The translations under genes and the position numbers were made by a program. Below are positions 36,721 through 48,545 of a DNA stretch of 64,000 nt, piece after piece. Numbering within the stretch: the first letter of the stretch is position 1; every line of letters starts with the position of its first letter. The notes beneath the pieces were generated by a model. The model searched no databases. It saw only the letters and a list, made by a program, of their open reading frames with translations, and was not told the origin of the DNA. Source of the stretch: Motacilla alba alba (lineage: Eukaryota; Chordata; Aves; Passeriformes; Motacillidae); NCBI RefSeq assembly GCF_015832195.1, contig NC_052017.1:51041652-51105651 (forward strand). The letters are read 5' to 3'.

Positions 36721-38269
36721 TAGATTTTTTGGGGGTTTGTTCAAGTAGGTAAGCATTGCCACTAAGCATTGACTCCTCCTTTGCAATTTGTTTATAGACC
36801 TTTTAGTTCTGTTGACATTTTTTAGAACATACTAGTGTATGTGATTGATCTCTTCTTCCCAAAAATATGACACTGAAGGAAATTATTTTCTTTGCAGTGA
36901 TCTATTCCTGTACCCTAATGGCAAACAGTCCTGGATATCTCTTCTGCAGTGTCTCAATTCTTCATTCACTGTTCCCTTTGTAAGCATTTTGCATGTTCTA
37001 TCTGAGGGGTCACTGCTCTCCCCCAGTTTTTGGCTCTAGATCTTTGTGGAAAAGGTGTTTCTTTCCTACTGTTATATCAAGTTCCATAGAGGATGAAAGT
37101 CTGGTGGATCATCACTGACTTTTGTTGTGTGTTGTAAATACTTACATTTTGGCTGTAAGTTTTTTATGGCATCCTGATGTGTAATTAATAAGCCATTAAC
37201 AACTGACTGTAGCGAGTGTGCTCTGGAACTATTAATTTTAGACATGCATACCAATTACCCATCACTAAGCAAAGCTGTTGTTTGCAGGTGAGTTGGGAAA
37301 TACAAATTTTTGATAGATGATTCTATGTCTTGCCATAGAAGCAGCTGTGACTTCTTTGGAGCAGTTAATTCATATGGCAGGGGGGAGTCAAGCCAAATCA
37401 AGGGGAAGAAAAAAGAAAAAGTGGCAGAATAGCAATGTGAGATTGCATTCAGGATTAGAAACGTGTTTTGGAGAAAAGGCAGATAACATCAAAATACACA
37501 AAGATATGAATACAGAGATTGAGAAAATGAGAATGGGGGTGTTTTAAGTAGGCTGGTTTCTTCTTCCTTTTTGAAGCACTGAATTGAGATGAAAATTTCT
37601 GTCTTGTTATTTCTCTGCTGTTTGTCATCTCTCTCATTTTCCAATGCTGTCCAGGCATTATAACCTACTTCTACTGTCAGTAAACTGGTAAGCTGAAGTT
37701 ATGCATCCAAGCGTCCCTAGGATCTGCCTAGGTATTGATCCAACAGCAAAAGATGGCATTAGACATTTGATTTGAAAACAACTTGCACTCCTAAAGATAT
37801 AAATTCAAGACTGAAACTAAGGAAAAACCAGAAACAGAGAAATAAAATTAATTAGTGTTTGGATGTCTTGGAACTTACAGATTTGAGACACTGGCATCAC
37901 TCAGTGTCCCAGGTGTGTTCTCTAGGAATGAATCTGCAGTCACAGTAGACAGTGCAGATATGTACAAGCTCAGCTTTTCCCCCTGCAGGAATGGAGACAC
38001 CTGGGAGGAATAAGGTGAAGCACTGCTGATTTTCTTGCGGTTCAGGCAGTTGATTGTCTGGAGTGTTTACTCTATGCAGGTACTCCATCTACTTGCAAGT
38101 TATCTATTCATTTCTCATAGCACTCAAGCTGCATTTTCAGCACCCTAACATTCCTGAGAGCTCTGCCTTGGTTCTGTAAAGCACAGGATACTCCAAAATG
38201 AAAGCTGTAGTATCATCTTTAAGATACTGCATAAGATGTTAATATGTCTGTGTCATTACTCTTGAACAG

Positions 38270-38620
38270 TTTCACATGTGCCAATGGTATTATCAATTCT
38301 ATCAAAATGAGCAACACAAACCCTTGAGGAATTCAACATGCATGCATTCAATGCAGTTTATACAGTAAGTAAGGCATAAGAGCACTATGATTAATTAGGA
38401 CTCAGAGAGTGTCAGTTAAGAGAATATTATTTGCCAAAATGAATCTGGCCTGCTTGGTTAATGGGACTGTGTAATTAAAGGATGAAGGCCAAAGAAACTG
38501 CATTAAAATTGCACAGGCAAACATTAATTCTTGCATCCCCCTGCTCTCAAGCCCATGACTTTGCAGCCGCAGCATTTCTGAAGAGTTGTCTTCCATGGGT
38601 ATTATCTCCAGGTCAATGTG
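38270..38620. promoter_or_regulatory. Candidate conserved non-coding block
   Basis: ATGCATGCATTCAATGCAG, TATGATTAATTAGGAC, AGAATATTATTTGCC, GTGTAATTAAAGGATG and AACATTAATTCTTGC occur within 350 bp, a dense set of homeodomain and POU-like words, and no repeat is seen. Confidence 0.32.
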
Positions 38621-39049
38621 GGTTCATATACAATTGACAAGTAAAGCATATGTAGCATGTCCTATTGTATCTATAGAAGTTTAGGTCAGCATGTGGCAGC
38701 AGATTTTCCTGTTATTTACATTTTGAAGCTTTTCCTAGCATTTAATATGAAAAAAACCTAAATCTTTCAAAAATTCCAAGTATTTTTAGTGTATTTTATG
38801 TGGTAATACATGTCATAAACCAAACAGTAAATACAAATAAATGGAGGTGTAATGAATGTCAAGAGATCTTACAATCTGTATAGCTTTCCTGGGCATCGCT
38901 CCTGGAAAACCTGAAAAAAGGCTTCTTTTTTATGAGCTTTCAGTTCAACTTTGGGGATTCCTTTATAACACCATCTTAAGAAACTCTCCTCCAATTAATT
39001 TTTTTTCTTTCTGTATTCTGCAGATACAGTATGTGATAAATATATTCTC

Positions 39050-39440
39050 AAGCTGTTAAGCATTGTAACACAGCGTTTAGAATCTAATTGCCAATAAGAA
39101 ATCTCAGAATTGTGCGTTTAAGTTTCCCAAGTGTGGGGCATAACTGTAATTTACCGAGGCACCAGCAATACCACTGTATCACTGCTGATTGACAGGCCAC
39201 TTAATGATGCTGTTTATAAGGCAATTTTCTAATCAGCTTCGTGAACACTCATCAGGAGCTTGTGTCTTGATTTACAGCAGAATTGGAGAGAGAGCATTTG
39301 TTTTGCTTAGAAAAACAAACCGGGGAAAAAAGCAAATTAAAAAGAGAAATGACACAAATATAGAAAGCTTTGATTTCATGAATCTGGATTATGCTTTCAA
39401 AAGTTCAGTGTAGACTTAAAAGCCATGGCATGAATGAATC
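39050..39440. promoter_or_regulatory. Candidate conserved non-coding block
   Basis: TCTAATTGCCAATAAG, TGCTGATTGACAGGCC (TGATTGACAG at 39186-39195), CACTTAATGATGC, TTATAAGGCAATTTTC and TGAATGAATCAGCATTCATC are packed together. It is the most enhancer-like stretch in the window by texture, but unproven. Confidence 0.35.
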
Positions 39441-40578
39441 AGCATTCATCAGGCTATTTCTTTTGTGCATTTTGAAACTGGATGATGATAGCTTAAATAT
39501 TAACATTCTTGTTTTTAACAGGTGTTACATTTCCAATCATTGTTTAATAATAATTGTGTGATATAGTAGATATTCTGTTGGATCTCGTCAGTTGGAACTG
39601 AGGCACAGTTAGTTTTCCATTTATTTCACATTTCTTTTCCACTCAAAGAATAATTAATTATTCCATGCTTTCTTCCTATCTACTTCATTCTTTTGTTCCG
39701 TAATAGAAAAGCTTTAATTTTGGAAATGTCATCTAAATCACGTGTAAGCTGGGTCAAGTGTGTCTGGCATGGAAGCAATTCATTATATGACTTAGGAGTT
39801 TTTAACAACATGAGCTTCATTTGACCTGACAAATTTATGAATAGCTTTGACCAGCACAAATAAAGTACATTTTCCAAATTTATCCTCGAGTAATCACTCT
39901 AAAACCCATGTAAACACACCTTGTAAACACAGCTCTGTAAGCTGTATATCCAGTATATATTAAAGAATTCATGTTTTATGAAAATCTTAGAGTTTCATAC
40001 CAAGCGTGTGGAATTAATGGGAGAATTGCACACTGACTTTAATATTAATATTTTAATCTGGAGGTGCCTCTGTCCCTTCCTTACTAGAGTTACTTAAGCC
40101 CTGAATTCATCAGAAGATTTAGGCATTCATGCATTTTTATACATGTTACTAGTTCCATTGAATATAAAGGGATTATTCAGTGGGTAGAGTTAAATATGCA
40201 GAAGTACTTACTACAAGTCAGACTCTGAAGTGGAAGTTCAAAAATGTCTGAAAGGCTTTTCTGTATGCAAAATAAGGTTTAATCTCAACTTCCAGGGTTA
40301 GCTGCCTTGGCTTGTACCTATTCTAATCTCTCTTCTCACTCACCAATGCTATAAAGCTCCCTTTTTTAGTTCTGCTCATTTTTTATGTATTGATGGTTGA
40401 GTGTAGTAATTTACACAAATTTTACTGTTGAATGCCTGGGCAAAGTGTGAAGACATGGAAAGACAAATGACTTTGAAATATTTCTCACATGTGGTTTCTT
40501 TACCTGTAGCTCAGCAGTTGTGGTTTCCTACCAGTACAGCTGTCAAGTCCATGTATCAAGTAAATTTTTTACATGAGA

Positions 40579-40646
40579 ATTTTGGAGAAATTCTCCAAAA
40601 TCCTAAACAATCATAAACTACCACAATCCTTAAACAATCATAAATT
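40579..40646. repeat. 23-bp palindrome next to a 26-bp-period duplication
   Basis: ATTTTGGAGAA, one A, then TTCTCCAAAAT forms a perfect palindrome (40579-40601). The adjoining AATCCTAAACAATCATAAA is repeated with one inserted T 26 bp later (about 40599-40618 and 40625-40645). Confidence 0.9.
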
Positions 40647-41689
40647 TCTCATATATAGCAAAAAATGTTAGAATATGGTGCATGTCTGGTGTAGTTGTAA
40701 GAGAACAAAACACTTAGGATGGAGTAAATCAACCACAGAGGAGATGAGGTTTTTTTTTTTTAATTTTTTTTTAACCATGATACAAATTTGCCTCACTTTT
40801 GTATCTTTCTCTGCCATATGTGAAGCAAGATTTTCAATCCACTTTAAAACCATGTATGCAGCTGATACAAGGCCCTTGCTAGGGAACAGGGAATGCTTTC
40901 CCCATCATATTATGGGCTAGAATGTGTGAAATAATATGACAGAAATCTTTTTGTACTAGAATAATTTGGTATTGTTCCTGTTGGGTTGTTTTTTTATTTT
41001 TAAATATGAAGTGTAGTTATGTTTACCTTTTAACGTTCCAAAAGCCCACAAACTCTTCCTTTGGTGAGTGCAAATCAACAAACACTGGCAACATCCTGAA
41101 AGACAGCTTTCTGTTGTGAGCTTCTGGAGAGATTTATATTGCTCATTTGCAGTGTACAGTAGGAAGGCTGGTTGGTTATTCAGAGCCTGTGTGTGCCACT
41201 TTGTTTTTGCTGCTGCCTTTTGTTAGCCTGTGTGTTTACGTTAGCGTAGTTCTGGACCATTTAACACTTGTCTTGGATTTTTGAGAACTCTGCTGCTGGC
41301 AATTAATTTTACATCCCAAATATCTCGAGAAAACGTTGTCAGTGAATTTGTAAATTAGCTTGTCTTCCTTTTAATACCATAATTACTTTAGTGTCCCAGC
41401 TGACAGAATCTCAAAAGAATTTTACTTACTGTTGAGAGATTCACTCTTTCCAGTTTATGCCATTCTCTAACTTTCCAGAATAATGATTCCCTAGATATTT
41501 GTCAGTCTGGGTTTTGTACCCATGCTTCCTGAATTTCTCTGTCAATTTTGTGTTCTCTCTGCTCTCATACCAGTTTCAAAAAATTCTTTAAAAGTTACAA
41601 ATAATGAAGACAGTCTCTTAAAAAAACTAACAAACCCACAAGCAAACAAAAAAAAGTCAACCCAAAAACTTATATTGTTATCATGGCAC

Positions 41690-41900
41690 AGCACCACTTG
41701 CTGACTCAGTGGGTAGCACACCAGGCTGGGGATCCAGCAGTGTGGCTGGAGTACATCATTATGTCTCAGTAGCATACTGCCTCACTTGTCCTACTGCTCG
41801 TCATGTTAACTCTTTGGAGCAGGGACTACACAGGGTCTCTGTCCTTCCTGGTAGTCACATACTACAGGGATAAACATAATTAATTGCAAATGGGAGGTGA
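41690..41900 (+). mobile_element. Possible MIR-like SINE relic (tRNA-like head and 3' tail)
   Basis: CTGACTCAGTGGGTAGCACA at 41701-41720 resembles a tRNA-type A box. TTAACTCTTTGGAGCAGGGA at about 41808-41827 and the ATACTACAGGGATAAACATAAT tail resemble the 3' part of sauropsid MIR-like SINEs. The middle is poorly preserved and no convincing B box is seen. Confidence 0.42.
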
Positions 41901-42116
41901 CTTCTGGAGTTACAGTTGAAAGCTATTACCATGGAATGATTCCTGATTTAAAATAAATGCATATTCTGTGAGTTTAAGAGTCTGCATCTGGATTATTATC
42001 TTCAGAAATGGTACTGTGGAAAAAGAAGAAAATCATTGTTTAATATACAGTGCCATCTACAGAGCAGGCTATGTAACCTGCGCTTCTTACATTATAGGGG
42101 GGATTTTGGTTGGGTT

Positions 42117-42163
42117 GTTTTTTTTTGTTTTTTTTGTTTTTTTGTTTGTTTTTTTTTTTTTTT
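42117..42163. repeat. T-rich tract
   Basis: Runs of T broken by single G residues, with a TTTGTTTG section. It is low complexity and the reading frames across it are artefacts. Confidence 0.95.
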
Positions 42164-42352
42164 GTCACTGTCCAGTTGGCATTAATGGCTAGAGAGTGTA
42201 TGCAGAGTTTTTGTCAGATGCTGGCAGCATTGGAGGATGAGGAGGAGAAAGGTTTGTGCTCTCGTCTCTTTTGGTCACAATCAGCAATATCCATGGGCTA
42301 GGCTTCAGCAACAATAGCCACTCTTAACTTTCTCTTAGAAGCCTATATTGTT

Positions 42353-42371
42353 GGGGGGGGCGGGGGGGGGT
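42353..42371 (+). repeat. G-run, possible G-quadruplex site
   Basis: Eight G residues, one C, then nine G residues, followed by TGG. Long G runs split by one base can form G-quadruplexes. The surrounding sequence is AT-rich, so the run stands out. Confidence 0.8.
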
Positions 42372-44149
42372 GGTTGTCTTTTTTAAAATTCAACTATTTC
42401 TAGAAATGCTGCATCTGCAGCCAACCTTCCTGGCAATCACATGACCTACCACAGCAGTCTGACAGGCAGGCAGAGGTGAAAAAAAGGGAGGAAAGGGGCC
42501 AGAGAGGAAAAAGTCCATCTGTGATCATGTTCTGTGAACATGAAGTACGTAAGGCACCTTGTCAACTGTCCCCTCTGTTCAGAGTCAGTTTAAATGTGGG
42601 GGTCAAGGGCAGTGGGCCTTCCCATACTGTTACTACAGCATGTGCTATAGAGAAAACTGTTAAGCAATGGTTGCGTGTTTGCATGGTTCACTGGTTAAAA
42701 TGACAGTGCAAGAAGAGTTGGATTAAACCCCCAAAGTCTTTAGAGTGATCTTCAGATAAATGTTAATTTTGATGCAGAAAATTTGATTTATTTTTAAAGA
42801 CAGAAGAAGTGAAAGAACACCGAAGTCTTACACCTTCCACTCTCAGGAATCCATTATTTATGTAACATAACAAATTAAATTATTGTGGTCACTACAGAAA
42901 AAAACTGTTGTCTGTCCTCTTTTGGCTCCTGAACACGGCAAGTTATCTTTAACCTGTTACTAGCTCAGGACCCACTTTTTGTCACCTCCAAGTTAGTGAG
43001 TTTGAAAAGCAGAAATGGAAAGGGAGGGCTGAGAATGGATTCTGACATCCAAGGCTGAGACGAAATAATGTTTTGGCAGATGGTCTTGCACAGGTGAAGA
43101 GGGAGAGGGGAAAAGAGAAAGGTCTTTGTTTTCTTATATAGTTACATGTGAAATTCAGTGAATTTAAAGTAGCAGCAGAGATGTACTGGGAGTCTGAGTG
43201 TCTGAGACAGCTGAAGTTGCACGTTAAATAGAGTTTATGAGACTAGTCTGCCATTTGTCACCTGCACTGTCACAGTCAGCACATGTGACTGTGTAGGTGA
43301 ATGGGGGTGTATGTAAATAATAATTCCTCTTTATTTAATATACATTAAGACTGAAAAGGGATAGAAATATGAGTTAGCAGAGTGCTACAAAATGTGAAGT
43401 TAATTATGTAGTAGTTATCCTCAACATTTCCATCTTTAAAGCGGTTTTGAGCTGTGTAAGTGCAGCAGTTACTGCAGACTGTGATTAGATAAACAGATGC
43501 AAATAGTAATTGTAACTGATAAATGATTGATGATGGCTTTATATGTTTATCATTATATACTGCTGTAAACACTTTTTACTCAGTGAGGATGGAGTCTGGA
43601 GGAAAATTGATGATGTGTGAAATATGGATTCAAACTGCAGTGCTTTTAAGAGTATAGAGGGCCAATATTGTAGGGCCAATACTGAGTTGTTACCTGAGGA
43701 ACTGGTACCCTTTGCCATTGGTATCATCAGGCTGAGCCCCAAACATGTGCCACCTGACATCCAGAGCCTGGATACAAGGTTTACAGGAAAGAGCTTAAAA
43801 GTAGAGATGGGGATGCTGAGCACTGTTGAATGATGGCTTTTGGTGTGGAAGACCCCCTGATCCCCTGCTCAAAAGGAGATGCCATTTCTCTTCATTTTTC
43901 TATTGCCTCCCATGGCTTCTGCCTTCTTTCACAACTTTCCCGTGACCTGTCTCCTGTGGATCGATGAGACATTTGTAATGCATTATTTGACAGCCATGGA
44001 GTGACTGTGTTACACCCACGTTGTAGGAGCCATTTGGGACAGAAGAAGTGTGTTTGGATCACTGGAAGTTGATGGGTACAAGGAGACAAATATGCATGTC
44101 TCTAGAAAAACAGGGTGGTGTAAAAGGTTTGTGCACTCTTAACGGTGGT

Positions 44150-44340
44150 ATAATGCTATTTGGTTTGTCACCTGCCATTTGCTAATTATTAATCACAGTA
44201 ACAACATTTTTTAGTTACATTAATTGAAAGGGAATTTTATTGCAGCAGCTTGAGTTTAATATCAGCTCTTTGTGTATCGTACAATGCAAAAAGTAACCTG
44301 TGGTAATTAAATTACAGGCTAAGTCTTCATTCTACATAAA
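44150..44340. promoter_or_regulatory. Candidate conserved non-coding block
   Basis: GCTAATTATTAATCACAG, TTACATTAATTGAAAGGG and GGTAATTAAATTACAGG lie within 170 bp around a CAGCAGCTTGAG word. It is repeat-free. Confidence 0.28.
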
Positions 44341-45214
44341 TTGTTCTATTCACTGAGGAAAAAATAAGCAGGATATTATCAAAGAAAAGGCCCAGATCAT
44401 TAGCAGCCTCTACTCCCTGCTCTGTTCACTTCACTGGCAGTGCTGAAATTCGTCTGTTACTTTTCCTGTGGTGTTGTAGAACTAACAATGAACTTGCCAT
44501 CTTTTCTGTCATGTGCCTGCCCTTGGGCTTGTACAAAAGAAGGGAATTAGGTTGTGTTTTGTTGACCTTTAGGATGCAAGGGAAATGGTAGTCCTGTTTC
44601 CTTACACATGAAATGCTGCCAGGCTGTTGTCTGTGTTAACCTTTGTGGAGCACCCCGATGTGATCGTTACCCTAGTGCCACGACACAGATGTCAGAGAGA
44701 GCTGAAAAGGGATAAATTGGAGGTGCCATGCAAAACAGCTCAGCTAAAGACCTTTTTCTCCTGTGCTGAAGAAAAGGTATTCTGTATGTGTTTAACTGCT
44801 TGGCTGGTCTGTGAGTCCTGTAATTTGCTTAGCCAAACAGAACTTCAAAACAGATGGTTTCTAAATTTGGGGAAAATAACCATTACAGTATTTTTCCCCA
44901 TGCAGTCTGCAGTTATACTTTAGTACTGAAATTATTTGAAAATTAAACAGAAAAATAAAATTTGGATCTTTACTGACTGAATACTAATTTCAGGAACATA
45001 CAGTTTTTAGTATGTATTAGGTTTTCATCTGCACATTTAGCTCAAGATTTGTTTATGCTCTGATTTAGTGCCTCTTGCTGCTTACTTGCATAAACACTAC
45101 CAAATCAGTCAGTTGGAGTCACCAGAGTATTTAGCTCCCAGCTGCATTTGCTCATAAAAGGAGGAATGACAAGTTTCCTCCTTTGCAGAGGAGGAAGTGG
45201 AAAAACATAAGTAA

Positions 45215-45415
45215 TTCATTGCACTTACACAGCACCTGCCACCAGCCACCTCTACAGGCACTTTACCAATAGTGAGTGCACTGCCTTGTGTGGAAAGCAT
45301 TTCTTTGTGAGAAACTGCTCCATTCCCAATCTCTTGATTGAGGAAACTGAGGTGCAGAGCATTTTTCTCATCCAAAATTGTAAGTGAAGCTAATCAGAAG
45401 GTATCTGAGTATCCT
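45215..45415 (-). mobile_element. MIR-like SINE relic
   Basis: Ordered matches to the reverse complement of a sauropsid MIR-like SINE are visible: GCACTTACACAGCACCTGCC, AGGCACTTTACCAATA, then GAGGAAACTGAGGTGCAGAG at 45340-45359 and AATCAGAAGGTATCTGAGTA. The GAGGAAACTGAGG core is the clearest SINE signature in the window. Confidence 0.65.
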
Positions 45416-48101
45416 GGGCTTTGGGATTATTTTCTTATCATGATAGAAATAAATTATAACAAAGGAATTAAATCTTTCATATTTAGGGATTTTCAATATA
45501 TATTTGTAATATTACTGCACATAGTCAATATTTTCAAAGTGTATCTAAGAAAATTATATTTAGGAACTCTGCCTTTCTCTTAGAATATATGGTCAGCTGT
45601 TGTTCATTTTGTGCATGTCCATCCCTGAACATAAAGAGGGTGTCTAGGTGTAAATATTGAGCTCAAATTGGTTTTCTGAAAAGCCAAGCATAGTATTTGG
45701 TATCCACTTCAACAGCACTTTAACCATTAGTTGCCAGGGTGAGAGCACCAGCATATTCTCAGGTAGCCTTTGAGATAACTCATTACCCAAGAACAGAAAT
45801 TATCTTGGGCTGGGGACTCCTTGAGGGAAATTTAGGTCTGTGATTCATTTGATTCAAGTCTTTGCTCCTTCAGGGAGGCATGCTGTGCAATGTCCAGCCA
45901 TACTCCACTGCACAAGGCTCAGCTGGGCTTTGGGAAGCACTGCCACAGAACACTGTGAACCACAGAAAACAGTGATATAGTCTCCACTTCAAGAAATCCC
46001 TAAGCTGCAGGTTTTTGAGGAAGGGTATGCTGAGAAAAATACTGCTCCATATTGCCTGGTCTTTTAAATTCTTTCCCAAATACCTCTAATGGACCATTGC
46101 CTGAGGGTCCTGTGTCAGTGTCCTAGCAAGGTAAATCCTTGGGATGACAACAATGGCTGCTTTTTTGCTCTTCTGACCCGTAGAGTCTTCCTGAGAGCAC
46201 AAATATGTTCTTCCATTTGAGCTTCTCTCCAAGCTGTTTTGTCCTCTACCTAGATTAGGGACTTACCTTTTAAAGAGAAATTATCCTTTCTTAGACAGAG
46301 GACTAGAATTATATGCCCTTTGTCAGAGAGCATTCCCTTGTACAATGTACCACCTGTACTGTAGCAATAATATGTGTTTATCTCTGCTGAAAACATCTAA
46401 CCTGCTACATGTTTTTTACCATCTCTAGGCTCTTTCTGCTAGTGCAGCTGTAAAATACAGCCTTCGATTGCTTGCTAAATTGTCAAACTCAGTTGGCAAT
46501 TGAGAGTCTGCCTCAGCATTTTAATGGGCTTTGGCTACAAAGGTTTCAGAGCAGGACTTTTCTCCTTTACTTGAAAACCTACTTTCTAGTTGGGGTTTCT
46601 AAAAGTGGTATTGTAGATCTGCGGGCACCAGTGGAAATGGGTTTATGGAAGTGTGGATTCTCAAGCAGAGAACAAGATGACTTCCCCTCATATATTCTCC
46701 TGAATGTTCAGACTCTTTAGGAAAATGTTTGGGTTCCTTTGGTTGGTTTTGCTTGGTTGGGCTTTTTTAAACTGGTGCAGTTGTTGCTTCTCTGCCAGAG
46801 GCTTGTAAGTAAATGCACGTGTCCCAGAGTATGAAGCTATGAGAGTGCTTAAGGTCTCGAGCTGTGAGAGTAGTGGTTCATCTAACTGTAAGCAGTTGTC
46901 TACTGCTTTTTCATTAAATGCTCTTTTTAAGCTGTGGTTGCTGACCATAAGTGCATTCATAGCATCTCACCTGACAGGTGGAAACTCCTCACTGCTTTCC
47001 TTAAGCCCTCTTTGAGAAAGAATTAAATTACTTTTAATTCTCTTCAATTCATCCCATTTGTATCTTCTCTGATGTATATAATCTCTGCTGGCTCAAAGGG
47101 AATGCTTTTGGGCAGAATATAGCCACGAACTAGGCTTTTGACTAGTCCATGTTTGCTTTTACAGTTGGGGTTTTTATGTGAATCAGTTTTAGACTGAAAG
47201 TGCAGTTTGGAAGTTCCATCAATACCTTCTTGGCATGTTGCATCACAGACTTGAAAGGTAAAACTACAGTATAATAGCCACTTGATGGTGCTTTCTAAAG
47301 ACTGTAATGTCTCTTTCTTTAGCTGCAGATACAGTAGCAGCTGGCAGGAGCATAAGGTTCCGAAATTCTTATGGCTGCCATTATAACTTTGTGGCTTTTA
47401 TGTTACTACATAACATTTATATACAGGGTAATGGGAAAGGAAGGTGAGTGAAACATCTTTGCACATTTTACTAACAATATCCAGTATTGTCAGGTTTTAT
47501 TTTATTCTGAAGGAAATGCCGCTTTTGCAGGGCGGGGGGGTCATCTGATGTCCTAATTTGAAGCTTGATTGGTAATTGTGATTGTTAGCCTGTTGTGTTA
47601 TATCCAAAATGTCAAGATCCTGTTTGTCTTGAACTTCCTTGTCATGAGTTTACACCTAAATCTGTAAACTATTTCAACTTCAAATTTAGAAAGGTAATTG
47701 AATTATGCTATACAAAGCAAAGTGTGTAATTTTTCACATCTTTCTAAAGGAGCCTGGTTTTTTAGCACCTTGTCTCCAGGGAATGTCAGGTGGATGATAT
47801 CCTTCACATCGATAAATACAGCCATCACCATGCAAAAGAGAACCTTCTCTCTTCAGTGTGATTTTTCATTCAGATGGTTTGACTGAAGCATTACTGAGCT
47901 AATGTTAATTGAAGTTAATTGAAGTAATATCCAGCAAAGGGTTGTGAAATTTTCCTATATGCAGAAGAGAAGTATTATGGATATGAGTTCTGCCTTTTTT
48001 TTTTCCCCTTCAGTCTGGAATGTGTACAGTCTATTCTCTACAAGAAAAGACAAAAAGAAAAACAGAAGGAAAAGAAACCCAGATTGTCTCTTGTGGATGG
48101 A

Positions 48102-48104
<3 letters not shown>

Positions 48105-48177
<73 letters not shown>
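48105..48177. repeat. Compound (AT)n(GT)6(AT)n microsatellite
   Basis: Forty bases of AT (48105-48144), six GT units (48145-48156) and a second AT tract (48157-48177). The long alternating purine-pyrimidine AT tracts are self-complementary and could form cruciforms. Likely highly polymorphic. Confidence 0.98.
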
Positions 48178-48378
48178 AGTAACATGAGAGTTACAGAGTA
48201 GTGAATTCAGATTATCAGGATGATTTCATTATGTAATATTTAGAGTAACATACGTTCAAGTAATTAATGTTAAATTTTGTTTTGAAGTAGATAATACCTT
48301 TTTTTTTTCCTGTTTGCAGCATCTAATTCTGGCAGAAAGCTTATTTGCCAAAACTAAGCCACTCAGGGTAAATACCTC

Positions 48379-48545
48379 ATCACAGAATCATAGACTCATT
48401 AAGGCAGGAAAAGAGATCCAAGTCCATCAAGTCCAGCCTTTGACTAAATACCACCGTGTCAACTGAACTCTATCACGAAGGTCCACAAATCTGCTCATTT
48501 TTTTAATACTTCCAGGGATGGTGATTCTACCACAAGTCCCGCAAG
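48379..48545 (-). mobile_element. CR1 LINE 3'-end fragment
   Basis: Plus-strand CACAGAAT followed by CATAGACT (48381-48396) is the complement of two CR1 8-bp tail units. The following sequence (AAGTCCATCAAGTCCAGCC, then CTTCCAGGGATGGTGATTCTACCAC) matches CR1 3' untranslated sequence in reverse orientation. Only the last 170 bp or so of the element is present. Confidence 0.85.

Larger units (their letters stand above)
35791..48378. other. TPK1: TPK1 downstream intron, middle part
   Basis: Long stretch almost free of recent repeats. It contains two MIR-like relics (41.7 and 45.2 kb), the palindrome/duplication at 40.6 kb, the T-rich and G-run features at 42.1-42.4 kb, a short GGGCGGGGGGG run near 47530, and the AT microsatellite. 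Four candidate non-coding blocks lie here. No exon was found. Confidence 0.75.

Noticed and set aside
39585..39620. GGAACTGAGGCACAG, reminiscent of a MIR-like SINE core
   Set aside because: Flanking sequence does not continue the match. The same applies to AAACTGAGGCACC near 6602.
48000..48201. Frames rich in Tyr-Ile across the AT microsatellite
   Set aside because: Pure translation artefact of the repeat.
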